A DNA stretch of 21,009 nucleotides. It comes from a virus. Of the stretch, positions 7,266-15,637 are shown in pieces; position 1 is the stretch's first letter, and every line of letters begins with the position of its first letter. Position numbers and translations under genes: made by a program. Below the pieces are notes generated by a model that saw only the letters and a list, made by a program, of their open reading frames with translations, made no database searches and was not told the DNA's origin. Location of the stretch: positions 1 to 21,009 of IMG/VR virus record IMGVR_UViG_3300017737_001556, one strand, 5' to 3'.

Positions 7266-8210
7266 TTAGGTATAGTAAGTAACTTCTTCAAGTAACCCAG
7301 TCTGAATACCAGCTTTAAATCTTGCAACAAATCTTACATTTTGGTCACCTAGCGTTGAACTTGTATCAATTAAGGACATTTCTGATAAGTCCCCTTCAAT
7401 ACCACAACCAAAGAATAAGTTTGATTTTTGTGCAGCAGCCATGTCATTAGTTGGTAATCCAGGAGCTTTAAATATTTTGATTCCATCAAACATTAATGCA
7501 TTTCCTAAATCTTGGTTGTTACCTTTTCCATCAAAACCATTAGCACCTAAACCAGCAGCACCAAAACCACCAAGTGATCTTACATACATTTGATAAATGT
7601 GATTTGATACATAGATGTGTAAATCTTCTTTGTCTAATAAAGCAGAATTGTTTGCACTTACATTGTCAACTACTTTTCCAATTTCGTCTACAACATTAGC
7701 AGCAGTTACAGTAGTACCAGTAACAACAGCTCCACCAGCTAGTGAAGAAGCATTAGCAGCCCAAGTAGTTGTGAAACCATCAAAAGCATTTGCTCCAGCT
7801 GCACCTTGCCAAATCATTGTCTCAACATTAGCAGCAATTTTAGCTACATATTGTTGTGAGATAAAATCTGCATAACTTTTAGGTAGTACATAATTAGGTA
7901 CTGAATAACCCATTTGTGCGCTAGTCCAATCCTGTGAGAATGTAGTTTTACACTCTGTTTTGTTTATTTGAAATTCTTTTACTTCTAGTACTCTTTCTGA
8001 AATTGTTACAGTTCCAGCATCTGTATAATCACAAGAAGCACCAACCATTAAGTCGTTACCTAGTGCAATTTTCTTTATTACTTCTTTATAAGCTACATTT
8101 GGATAAACTGTAACCCCACCATTATCAAGTGTCTTACCACTCAATAAAGCTGCTGCTATCATTTTATCTTTATATTCCCCTACGTAACTTGTCGTTAACG
8201 ATGTTGCCAT
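7266..8210 (-). CDS. Major capsid protein (HK97 fold)
   Basis: The product has 314 residues, a usual size for a capsid subunit whose scaffold is separate. Features are an N-terminal arm (MATSLTTSYVGEYKDKMI), an extended-loop-like region (LEVKEFQINKTECKTTFSQDW around 75-95), a long spine-helix candidate (FISQQYVAKIAANVETMIWQGAAG around 116-139) and a C-terminal strand set (VRFVARFKAGIQTGLLEEVTYY). It sits directly after protease and scaffold genes and is followed by a terminator, as expected for an abundant product. The leader is A-rich (AATAAAATAAAATG) without a Shine-Dalgarno site. The call rests on context plus this architecture. Confidence 0.85.
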   Translation of the reverse strand: MATSLTTSYVGEYKDKMIAAALLSGKTLDNGGVTVYPNVAYKEVIKKIALGNDLMVGASCDYTDAGTVTISERVLEVKEFQINKTECKTTFSQDWTSAQMGYSVPNYVLPKSYADFISQQYVAKIAANVETMIWQGAAGANAFDGFTTTWAANASSLAGGAVVTGTTVTAANVVDEIGKVVDNVSANNSALLDKEDLHIYVSNHIYQMYVRSLGGFGAAGLGANGFDGKGNNQDLGNALMFDGIKIFKAPGLPTNDMAAAQKSNLFFGCGIEGDLSEMSLIDTSSTLGDQNVRFVARFKAGIQTGLLEEVTYYT

Positions 8211-8222
8211 TTTATTTTATTT

Positions 8223-8807
8223 TTATTGATTAAGTTTTTGATAAATTCTATTTTGGATAGTGTTGGGATAGCTCTTTTTTAATAAAGACTTAGTTTCAGA
8301 TTTAGCTTCTGGATTGTGAACAACTGGTTCAGCAACTTCAGCAGATAATTCTTCTTTTTCTACTTCTTCTTTCATTTCTTCTTTAGACATATTTTCAATC
8401 ATGCCTTTAATTTCTTCCATAGCTTTAGAAAATTCTTCTTTAGTGACATATTTCATTTCTTCTTCTTCTAATTCAGTTTCTTCAACTTTTTCTTCTTCAG
8501 TTGCAGTTTCTTCAGAAGCTTCTACCTCTTCTTCTTCCTTAACTTCTACTTCTCCAATAGCATCAATAAGGCCTTCTTCTTTAACCATTAATTTTCTGCC
8601 ATCTTCTAAAGCATACTCACCTACTGGTAAAGCAATATTTTCATCATCTTCTGATTTAATAAATATTGATTCTCCTGATTCGAATTTTTCGGCAACTAGG
8701 ATAGTTCCGTTATCTAATTTGATTTCTTCTAGTTGTACAGATACCTCTTCAGATAGTTCAATACCTACAACTTCTTTGATTTTACTAAGTATTTCTTGCG
8801 CCTTCAT
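8223..8807 (-). CDS. Probable capsid scaffolding protein
   Basis: The product has 194 residues. Residues 25-80 form a small predicted beta domain (DNGTILVAEKFESGESIFI, NIALPVGEYALEDGRKLMV, EEGLIDAI). Residues 85-155 are extremely Glu-rich, and 119-155 look helical and coiled (VTKEEFSKAMEEIKGMIENM). The C-terminus is basic (LLKKSYPNTIQNRIYQKLNQ), a common way for scaffolds to contact the coat protein. The gene lies between the protease and the major capsid protein, the usual scaffold position. It starts at an ATG preceded by the repeated 36-nt element shared with the tail chaperone gene. Confidence 0.75.
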   Translation of the reverse strand: MKAQEILSKIKEVVGIELSEEVSVQLEEIKLDNGTILVAEKFESGESIFIKSEDDENIALPVGEYALEDGRKLMVKEEGLIDAIGEVEVKEEEEVEASEETATEEEKVEETELEEEEMKYVTKEEFSKAMEEIKGMIENMSKEEMKEEVEKEELSAEVAEPVVHNPEAKSETKSLLKKSYPNTIQNRIYQKLNQ

Positions 8808-8840
8808 ACTAGTTATCCGTACAAAAGCGCAAATTGATAT
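8805..8840 (-). promoter_or_regulatory. Repeated upstream element, copy 1
   Basis: Read on the minus strand, this 36-nt element contains ATATCA, one variable base, TTT, a 10-nt variable segment and ACGGATAACTAGTATG, ending in the start codon of the scaffold gene. Copy 2 at 17655-17690 has the same layout and length, with 27 of 36 positions identical. GGAT may serve as a weak ribosome site; the distal block could be part of a promoter or operator. Confidence 0.55.
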
Positions 8841-8860
8841 ACTTATTTTTAAACTTTTTT

Positions 8861-9016
8861 TTAGCCAGCTCCTATGCCTTGAGCGTGTAATGATCCATCA
8901 CAGCATTTTTTACTGTATGTTTTACTATCTGCACATAAGCAACCACGCTTTCCACCTACTGGGGATGTTCTGCTTTTTCTACCTGAAGGTATTTTTTCAA
9001 CTTTTCTTCTTTTCAT
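8861..9016 (-). CDS. Small Cys-rich basic protein (51 residues)
   Basis: ATG at 9016-9014 opens a 51-residue frame ending in TAA at 8863-8861, which fills the gap between protease and scaffold genes. The N-terminus is strongly basic (MKRRKVEKIPSGRKSR). The C-terminal half reads GCLCADSKTYSKKCCDGSLH followed by AQGIG. The four cysteines in CxC and CC pairs look like a compact metal- or disulfide-bearing peptide, and I recall similar short proteins in other Bacteroidetes phages. It starts 2 bases after the protease stop, so it is translationally linked. The function is unknown. Confidence 0.7.
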   Translation of the reverse strand: MKRRKVEKIPSGRKSRTSPVGGKRGCLCADSKTYSKKCCDGSLHAQGIGAG

Positions 9017-9018
9017 CT

Positions 9019-10197
9019 CTATTTAATTGGTACACAGTTAGGTACTTTTTTACCATTTTTTATCTTCATTCCATACTGCTCATAACCAGCTTGACAAGGT
9101 TTTTTCATTTCGTGCTTTTCACAAGGCATAAACCAGTCTTTATCTTCAAAATTATGAACGTGAAACCCTTCACAACCTAAGTTTTTAGCCATTTGTTCTG
9201 CTTTTTCTTGTGTACTGTAAGCTAATCTGTCATCTATTATTGCAAAATTGTCATCTACTACCATAGAAGCTAGATCTATTTCTCCTAATTTTTTTAGTTT
9301 GCTTTCACTCCATCTAAGGGCAGCTTTACCACCCCACAACAAATAAGAAATAGTACCACATGCTTCATTGTTTCCTTCGTCATAGTATTCACCAGCTCTG
9401 CTTAAATAAGAATACATTCTTTTAATTGTTTCTACTGAAAGATTTCTTTTTGCTTCTAAATCAGCACTCCTTATTTTTCCTATATCAGTTGCACATTTAT
9501 TATTTACTTTTTCATTAAGTTCTCTGCCTCTTTTAGCATTGTTACTAACTGCATCTGGATAATCATTATAAGATTCTAGTTCTACATTCTCATCAGATAA
9601 AATGTTTTTAATATTACTTAGCATGTATTCAGCTTCTTCTTCTTCTATAGCTGCCATTTCAGATTTAGCATCTGATTTTTTAATAGAAGCTTTATCTGCA
9701 AAATATCCTTCAATAGAAAAACCTTTATATTTTTTACCTTCTTTAATTTCTGCCCATAATTCATCATCTGTAATTTTCATTGAAATCATCCAAGTTCCTT
9801 TTGGCACATCTAAACCATAAATTCTAGATTTATCTTGTTCTCCTTCAACTATCCAACTTTCGACCACCGTAAGGCCAGAAGCTTTCATTTGATGCTCTAA
9901 GGTTGCATTACTTTGGTTGCCATTTTGAAAGAATAATTCACTTGACCTTCTAACTGTATCTTCTGAAAAATAAACATAAAACATAGTATCGTTTCTCTTT
10001 CTAAATATTGGCTTGTTAGGTATTAAAGCAGCACCCATAACAATACGCTTTTCATCATCTACTTTAGCCAGTTTTATTTCTTGATCTGCTAGTGCTATAA
10101 AATCACTTTCAATTGCTGGGTTTTCTACGATAGAAACAGCTTCTATACCTACCATTTCTTCGTTTTCTTCATCTAATATTAATTCTATTATATCCAT
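9019..10197 (-). CDS. XkdF-like prohead protease with extra C-terminal domains
   Basis: The product has 392 residues. Residues 15-170 match the XkdF-type phage serine protease layout: VSIVENPAIESDF near 21-33, VMGAALIPNKPIFR around 53-66, the candidate catalytic His in NATLEHQ (H102) and the candidate Ser in KGFSIEGYF (S161). Residues 215-305 form a helical domain (NAKRGRELNEK, CATDIGKIRSADL, ACGTISYLLWGGKAALRW). Residues 325-392 are Cys/His-rich (AYSTQEKAEQMA, GCEGFHVHNF, WFMPCEKHEM, PCQAGYEQYG, VPNCVP). The protease would mature the capsid, and the scaffold and coat genes follow at once. The later domains are of unknown role, perhaps auxiliary virion parts released by cleavage. Confidence 0.8.
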   Translation of the reverse strand: MDIIELILDEENEEMVGIEAVSIVENPAIESDFIALADQEIKLAKVDDEKRIVMGAALIPNKPIFRKRNDTMFYVYFSEDTVRRSSELFFQNGNQSNATLEHQMKASGLTVVESWIVEGEQDKSRIYGLDVPKGTWMISMKITDDELWAEIKEGKKYKGFSIEGYFADKASIKKSDAKSEMAAIEEEEAEYMLSNIKNILSDENVELESYNDYPDAVSNNAKRGRELNEKVNNKCATDIGKIRSADLEAKRNLSVETIKRMYSYLSRAGEYYDEGNNEACGTISYLLWGGKAALRWSESKLKKLGEIDLASMVVDDNFAIIDDRLAYSTQEKAEQMAKNLGCEGFHVHNFEDKDWFMPCEKHEMKKPCQAGYEQYGMKIKNGKKVPNCVPIK

Positions 10198-10208
10198 TTT
10201 GTTTTGTT

Positions 10209-12077
10209 TTAAAAAGTTGCTTGTTGAATAGTGTTGTTAGCGAGTTGTTGTGCGGTAGTAACATCTCCAGAAACTACAAATGCTTGTACTGGTTGTTGTT
10301 GGCCTAATGCTCCAGCTACTTGGTTAAACCCTGATTGACCCACAACATTAAAACTTGGAGCTTGCGTTGGAGAAGTATTTGCTCCACCAGTACTTGTTGA
10401 AGGTGATGTAGTATCAAAAGAACTACTATTAAATTGTGTTTTTTGTATGTTCTTTACTTGTGCAATACCAGATGCAGTTACTATTGCTGCATTAATAAAA
10501 TTTAGAGGTGGTGCAGAACTTGCTAATGCTTTAGAAACACCAACAGAAGTATTTATTATTGCGTTGGCTATTCCTATTGCTTTATTTACTTCAAATGCTT
10601 TCTTTTGGCTTGCTTCATCTTCTTTTGCAAATGCTTGTGTTAATTCATTGATAGCAATTAAAGCATTCATTGTTGTGGCTGCTGCTATTTCAAAAGCATC
10701 TAAGTTTTCTTGTCTTGATTTTTTAGTTTGTTCTTCTACACTAATTGTTTGGTCAGCAATTTCTTTATCTCTTAATAAGTTTTGTTGTCTTGATTGTTCT
10801 TTAAACTCATTTAAAGCAATTTCAGCATCTATCTTAGCTTGTGTACCAGCATTAGCATTATCTATTACAGTTTGCAGTCTTGCAGTTTCTATTTCTTGTT
10901 CTTCAGCATCTATTTTTTGTAATTCTAATAACCTTTTCTTTTCATCTTCTATTTGTTCTGCATTAAACCTTTTTCTTTCAATAGCTAAATTATTTTCAGA
11001 TTCAAGTTTAGAATTGATAAGTTCTTGTGCTTCTTTTTCAAGTGCTGCTTCATTTGTCTGTTGTTCACTTCTAAAACCAGCTACTTGCGCTCTAACTGCT
11101 GCAAGCTCGTTCTCAGCTTCCATTACAGCTTTTTTAGACTCTACATTATCTTTATCTTTTTTTAGTTCTGCTCTTGCTGATCTTAATGAAATTTTAGCAT
11201 TTTCAAGCATTGCAGCTTGTTGTTTTTCAAGTATTAAACCAAGTTCATCATTTGCTTTTTTTCTCTCGTCTATACTTTTTCTTTCATCATCTCTTATCTG
11301 TCTTTGTGATTCAGCTAATAAATCATATTTTTCAATAAGGCCTTGATTAGCTACAGCAGCAAGTTCGGCAGTTTTTTTAAGTTCTACATTTGCAGTAGCT
11401 TGCTTTACTGTAGATTTAGTGTATTCTGTTAATGCAGTTACACCCTCACTAATTACTTCTGTTGCTTTCTCTACTGAATTTTCTACTCCTGTAATTGAAT
11501 CTACAAATGAACTACCAGCATCTTTTGCAGAATCCATAGCGCCAGAAAAATCACCTTTTAAAACTTTAGCAACTACTTTAGACAAATGACCAAAAGTGTC
11601 TATTGTTGCTTTTATTCTATTAATTATATTTTCTATAACAGCTTTTCCAAATGCTTTTATACTTTCTACAGGATCATCAAATATTTTCTTGAAAAAGCCA
11701 GAAACTGCACCTACATTTTTAGATATAAAATTAAAGAAGTCATTAAAAGCTATAGACAAACCTTCAAATGCAATATTAAAAGTATCTACTACTTTTTGGT
11801 TTTCTTCAAATAGTTGTTTTAATAAACCAAATGCTGCAATTGCTAACCCAATACCAGCAGCTTTTAATGCAGTACCCATCATTTTAAAACCACCAGCAAC
11901 TCCTTTAGCACCTTTTTTTAATGTATCTAATGCTTTACCACCTTTTTTTAAATCACCTACTTCAGTATTAGTTTTTTCTAAACCAGTATTAAGAGTTTCA
12001 ACTTCACTAGATAAATTTTCAATATCTTTTTCAGCTTTACCAGTCTTTGTTATTATTTCAAATATTTTAGTTATCAT
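10209..12077 (-). CDS. Tail tape measure protein
   Basis: The product has 622 residues. An N-terminal coiled coil (about 10-50) is followed by a Gly/Ala/Lys segment and a hydrophobic stretch (MMGTALKAAGIGLAIAAFGL, about 67-86). Residues 250-450 are a long charged coiled coil rich in Gln, Glu, Lys and Ala. A second hydrophobic region around 500-540 (INTSVGVSKALASSAPPLNF) precedes a Ser/Thr/Gln-rich C-terminus. This is the standard tape-measure layout. At the usual 1.5 angstrom per residue it predicts a tail near 90 nm. Unusually, the tail chaperone gene is about 4.8 kb upstream instead of adjacent. The start overlaps a 47-residue ORF by 11 nt. Confidence 0.85.
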   Translation of the reverse strand: MITKIFEIITKTGKAEKDIENLSSEVETLNTGLEKTNTEVGDLKKGGKALDTLKKGAKGVAGGFKMMGTALKAAGIGLAIAAFGLLKQLFEENQKVVDTFNIAFEGLSIAFNDFFNFISKNVGAVSGFFKKIFDDPVESIKAFGKAVIENIINRIKATIDTFGHLSKVVAKVLKGDFSGAMDSAKDAGSSFVDSITGVENSVEKATEVISEGVTALTEYTKSTVKQATANVELKKTAELAAVANQGLIEKYDLLAESQRQIRDDERKSIDERKKANDELGLILEKQQAAMLENAKISLRSARAELKKDKDNVESKKAVMEAENELAAVRAQVAGFRSEQQTNEAALEKEAQELINSKLESENNLAIERKRFNAEQIEDEKKRLLELQKIDAEEQEIETARLQTVIDNANAGTQAKIDAEIALNEFKEQSRQQNLLRDKEIADQTISVEEQTKKSRQENLDAFEIAAATTMNALIAINELTQAFAKEDEASQKKAFEVNKAIGIANAIINTSVGVSKALASSAPPLNFINAAIVTASGIAQVKNIQKTQFNSSSFDTTSPSTSTGGANTSPTQAPSFNVVGQSGFNQVAGALGQQQPVQAFVVSGDVTTAQQLANNTIQQATF

Positions 12078-12210
12078 GCTTCATTCTTAATTGGTTTAAA
12101 CCTTCTCTAATTGTTAGTGGTACTTTGTTAGATCCTAATGCTATATTAATGTGTTTATCATATAATTTATTATCCTTACAAAATTCTAATGCTTCTAATA
12201 TTGTTTTCAT
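12067..12210 (-). CDS. Small hypothetical protein (47 residues)
   Basis: ATG at 12210-12208, two bases after the stop of the large tail gene, opens a 47-residue frame ending in TAA at 12069-12067. It overlaps the tape measure start by 11 nt. The peptide (MKTILEALEFCKDNKLYDKH, then NIALGSNKVPLTIREGLNQL) looks like a compact helical protein and fills an otherwise unexplained gap of about 135 bases. The tight spacing on both sides supports translation. The function is unknown; a tail assembly accessory is possible. Confidence 0.6.
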   Translation of the reverse strand: MKTILEALEFCKDNKLYDKHINIALGSNKVPLTIREGLNQLRMKHDN

Positions 12211-12212
12211 AA

Positions 12213-14495
12213 TTACCCCCCTGAATCTGAACCACTTGAACCACTTGTACTATCTGAACTGCTTGAGCTATCTGAACTGCTTGAGCTTGTAGGTAGTTCT
12301 GATGGTTCGTTTAGTAGTTCAAAATTTGTTTCTCCTGATTGTAGTTTAGTGGACATTTTATTAATTGTATAAGCTCTTGTGCCAACCACAATTAAATCAT
12401 CTAATGTTAGATTTAATAATACTTTTAAAGGCAATATTGCAGAGAACTTAAATATCCTTGTTTTTTTGTTAAATACTCTTGTAATGTAGTTAGTGTAGTA
12501 AGTTTGAAATAAACTGTTATTATTACCACCATAATCTGTTAATTGATAACTATCTATTTCACTACCAAAATTTAAGTTGTATGTAGGTGGTGTTGTAGAT
12601 GTGCCTAATTCATTACAAGCACTTGGAATCCAGTAATCGTTTAAACTTGTGTTTGTCCCTATTGGACACAAAGCACCATATGTTTCTGGTCTTGTACTTT
12701 CTAAATAATTTATATTGTCTTGATTCTGTTGATAGATAGCATAAAATAAAAGTGGTTGCCCTATACTTGGATTTAAATCATCATCTAAGAAACTGCCAAC
12801 TTGTATTGTGCTTAAAGCGCCACTTGTTTTATCTTGTAGTCTTTCAAACAACATATGCTCAAATGGTAAAGTAATTTTGTATTCATTCTTTTTACTTGCA
12901 TCACCAATGTAGTTTAGTTCACCATATCTTCTGTTGTTCATACTTCTAAAAGTTTGAGCAAGTATGCTTTTTGGCTCACTATATTCTAAATCTACGTTTG
13001 AAAATGGCAATGCCTCTCCTACAGTATGTTCATCTGTTTTAACAAACTCTGTAATATTAAAAGTATCACCAGCGGCATAATAACTATCTAAAGTTTTAAC
13101 TACTATCTGGTCATTAAAATCAACATAAGCAGTCAAGTTAAAAGCTCTAAACAAGCCATTTAAAAAATCTTTAATTGATAATTCTGGTATTTGTTCAGTA
13201 ATTATTATTGTAGCACTTGTTACAATACTTGAAGATGAGCTAGTGTAGTTTGCTGTTAAACTATAATCATACCTTCCTAAAGCTAAATCAAAATAAGAAT
13301 GTTCTATTGAAAGCGCAGCAGAAAATGTTAAAGGATCAACACTTCTTACTCTTGCAAATAATCTCTTAGACTCATTTAATGATAGTGTGTTAGTTTGTAA
13401 TTTACCATAACCTATTGAATGGCTTTGAGTGCCTAATAAATTATTTGCAGTTGCAACAATAGTATCTGTTAAGCTATCTACTATTTCAATTGAATAAGGT
13501 ATTGTGCTTGAAGCTGGTGTTATTGTAGCAGTAAATTTAAATCCTTCTTCATAACCATTTGTATACGCTTGTGTAAATATGTAATCACCATTACTAAATT
13601 GAACAGATGGATAAAGAACACCATTATAATGATTACAGTTAGAAGTGCCTGAAGTACAGTTAAAGGTTGTGTTGCTTAATTCAGTTAATAAATCTCCAGT
13701 AATTCTTCCTTTTGCTCTATGTAGCCACAAATACAAATTAGTCATTGCAGCAGAGTCTAGAAATTCACTTGTTTTAAAAGTTATATTATACTGTTCTTCA
13801 ATTGCTTTAATAATATTCTTTACTGGTATAGCTGGTTTTAAATCTTCTGGAACTACACCCCTTTGTTGATGATGTGATGAATTTGTACTAATATTTAAAC
13901 CATTGCTTAAATTAGCTGAACCATTTTGATTATCGTAAATATAACTTTGTGAATGTGCTATTAATGGATATATAATTGCATTGTTATAAGTAACTGAATC
14001 AATAACAAAATCTTTTCCATTTTCTAAAGCATCTTTTACATAATCAGCATCTGCATCGTGATTAAAGTTGTTTAACCAAACTAAATCACTAAGCTGGTCT
14101 TCATTAATCTTATCTTTAAAAGTTACTGTATTACCAAAGAATGTTACCTTATACATTGAAGGTTCTCCAAATTTCATTACAACTTCATTAAGCTGTATTT
14201 TACCAAACCTAAAATGTAAATGGTTTAATTCAATTCTTGATTCACAAAATACATTAGCATCAAATCCTTCTATATCTGGATTGTACCAATGCTTAAAAAT
14301 CTTGTTATTAGTTTTACTTGCTGGTAAATTAAAAGTTCTACTGTAATCAGTAAACAGTTTATCTATATCACTAACATCTTGAATAACTTGAGTTAATGAA
14401 ATTAATTCTTCTTCCATTAAATCAACTCTAACATAGTCTTGTGTAGTTGTTGTATTTCTTAACTGTGGCTGTATGTATAGAATAACTTTTTGCAC
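12213..14495 (-). CDS. Large distal-tail/baseplate protein with Ser/Asp/Gly-rich C-terminal tail
   Basis: The product has 760 residues and starts at GTG: the sequence TAGTG joins the previous gene's TAG stop to this start. The N-terminal 150 residues (LTQVIQDVSDIDKLFTDYSR, TFNLPASKTNNKIFKHWYN, FDANVFCESRIELNHLHFRF) form a conserved block I associate with Bacteroidetes-phage tail proteins. A mixed alpha/beta body follows, with ELSIKDFLNGLFRAFNLTAY around 460-480 resembling domains of tail hub proteins. The last 24 residues are almost only Ser, Asp, Gly and Thr, encoded by short tandem DNA repeats. Its place next to the tape measure supports a distal tail or hub role, but the exact component is not resolved. 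Confidence 0.7.
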   Translation of the reverse strand: MQKVILYIQPQLRNTTTTQDYVRVDLMEEELISLTQVIQDVSDIDKLFTDYSRTFNLPASKTNNKIFKHWYNPDIEGFDANVFCESRIELNHLHFRFGKIQLNEVVMKFGEPSMYKVTFFGNTVTFKDKINEDQLSDLVWLNNFNHDADADYVKDALENGKDFVIDSVTYNNAIIYPLIAHSQSYIYDNQNGSANLSNGLNISTNSSHHQQRGVVPEDLKPAIPVKNIIKAIEEQYNITFKTSEFLDSAAMTNLYLWLHRAKGRITGDLLTELSNTTFNCTSGTSNCNHYNGVLYPSVQFSNGDYIFTQAYTNGYEEGFKFTATITPASSTIPYSIEIVDSLTDTIVATANNLLGTQSHSIGYGKLQTNTLSLNESKRLFARVRSVDPLTFSAALSIEHSYFDLALGRYDYSLTANYTSSSSSIVTSATIIITEQIPELSIKDFLNGLFRAFNLTAYVDFNDQIVVKTLDSYYAAGDTFNITEFVKTDEHTVGEALPFSNVDLEYSEPKSILAQTFRSMNNRRYGELNYIGDASKKNEYKITLPFEHMLFERLQDKTSGALSTIQVGSFLDDDLNPSIGQPLLFYAIYQQNQDNINYLESTRPETYGALCPIGTNTSLNDYWIPSACNELGTSTTPPTYNLNFGSEIDSYQLTDYGGNNNSLFQTYYTNYITRVFNKKTRIFKFSAILPLKVLLNLTLDDLIVVGTRAYTINKMSTKLQSGETNFELLNEPSELPTSSSSSDSSSSSDSTSGSSGSDSGG
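12228..12285. repeat. Short tandem repeats encoding a Ser/Asp-rich tail
   Basis: Two perfect 9-bp units (12228-12236, 12237-12245; TGAACCACT on the plus strand) are followed by two perfect 18-bp units (12250-12267, 12268-12285; CTATCTGAACTGCTTGAG). All are multiples of three in the minus-strand reading frame, so copy-number change would keep the frame of the 760-residue protein. Confidence 0.85.
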
Positions 14496-15637
14496 TATCT
14501 AATATTGTTTACTAAAGCAAAAGATTTATCAAAACTCATTGTGTAATTAATTAACCTATCGTTTAAACCTGTTTTATAAGTAAATGAACTATCTTTTAAA
14601 TTAACTGGATAAATATTAGCATTAGAATCTGTTAGCCAGATGTATTCACTAACCATTAATTCTTCAAAATATGGATTCATTAATTCATTAACAAAACCAG
14701 TATTTAAAACAACTGATTCTGTAGCGTTAGCATTAAATGTTTTCTTTGCGTGTGCTGTTGTTGAATACAAATTATATTCTGTTGTGATTCTACAAGGGTC
14801 TTCTGGTCTCGATCCAGGGTCAATATTTACTCTCCTTGCCTGAAAAATACTTGCATTATAATTTTCACTTCTTGATTCTAAAGTTTCTGTTGACTTCTTA
14901 AAAAAGAATAAATCTTGAATTGCTCCCCATCTATTTACAAATGTTATTTTATTTACTGAATATTTACATTCTTCAATACCTTTTAAATTTATAGTTTTAA
15001 AAGTTGAGTCATTATATATTACAGCTTTAGTTAAATCTTCTACATAAGTTTCAGCATATTGAGAGTATTGTATTTTTTGATTTTGATTGCCATTGTCAGA
15101 ATAATTATCTTGTTGCAGTAAAGTTCCATTAGAGTTATAAAATTCTACACGAGTAACTCTTTCTACATTTACTGGTATAGTAACACGTGTTCCTTTATGA
15201 TATTCAAGGTATGTTCCACTAATCATTGCAATAGGTTCAGTTGTGTAGTTTACACCTTCTTTAAATTTATTATACCCTTCTTGTGCTAAGTAAGTGTTTG
15301 TTGTTACTGAACCAATAGCTGTTCCATCTGATTCTCTTGCTGATGTTGTTACAGTCACCCAAATAGAACTTTTTTCTGAAGATGCAGAATAAAAACCAGT
15401 AAATATTTGCTCTATGTGATCGTTTACTATTTCACTTATATCAACAGTAACAGAATCTTCTGCTCCTAATGGTTTTTTCTGTAATGAGTAAGCTGCATAT
15501 AAGTCATCACATAATTCTGATGATGTAGCTATACCACCAAATACAGTTATGTTAATTTGAAAGTAACTTAAACTGCTACTTGTTTGTTGTGGTGTTCTTA
15601 TAAAGAAAGGGCTTCTTGTTCTAATTATTGTACTCAT
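14495..15637 (-). CDS. Tail/baseplate structural protein
   Basis: The product has 380 residues. It is rich in beta-forming stretches: IRTRSPFFIRTPQ at the start, VTVDISEIVNDHIEQIFTGF around 63-82, GTYLEYHKGTRVTIPVNV around 140-157, a conserved-looking ITFVNRWGAIQDLFFFKKST near 229-248, and a C-terminal LNDRLINYTMSFDKSFALVN. I associate the RWGAIQDLFFFK pattern with tail proteins of Bacteroidetes phages. The gene is coupled to both neighbours (ATGA overlap upstream, TAGTG overlap downstream). Its place between the gp10-like gene and the large 760-residue tail gene supports a tail role. No enzyme motif is visible. Confidence 0.65.
   Translation of the reverse strand: MSTIIRTRSPFFIRTPQQTSSSLSYFQINITVFGGIATSSELCDDLYAAYSLQKKPLGAEDSVTVDISEIVNDHIEQIFTGFYSASSEKSSIWVTVTTSARESDGTAIGSVTTNTYLAQEGYNKFKEGVNYTTEPIAMISGTYLEYHKGTRVTIPVNVERVTRVEFYNSNGTLLQQDNYSDNGNQNQKIQYSQYAETYVEDLTKAVIYNDSTFKTINLKGIEECKYSVNKITFVNRWGAIQDLFFFKKSTETLESRSENYNASIFQARRVNIDPGSRPEDPCRITTEYNLYSTTAHAKKTFNANATESVVLNTGFVNELMNPYFEELMVSEYIWLTDSNANIYPVNLKDSSFTYKTGLNDRLINYTMSFDKSFALVNNIR

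Noticed and set aside
8401-9180. Open frame of 259 codons on the plus strand across the scaffold and neighbouring genes
   Set aside because: Its first part is Ser-rich because it mirrors the Glu-rich scaffold, and it crosses several convincing minus-strand genes.
10447-11346. Open frame of 299 codons on the plus strand, antisense to the tape measure gene
   Set aside because: Its composition (Ser, Phe, Ala, Cys) is what the reverse strand of a Glu/Lys/Ala coiled-coil gene gives. It has no recognisable domain and no space for regulatory signals.
11596-12090. Plus-strand open frame of 164 codons antisense to the tape measure N-terminus
   Set aside because: It is a shadow of the opposite frame with no domain pattern.
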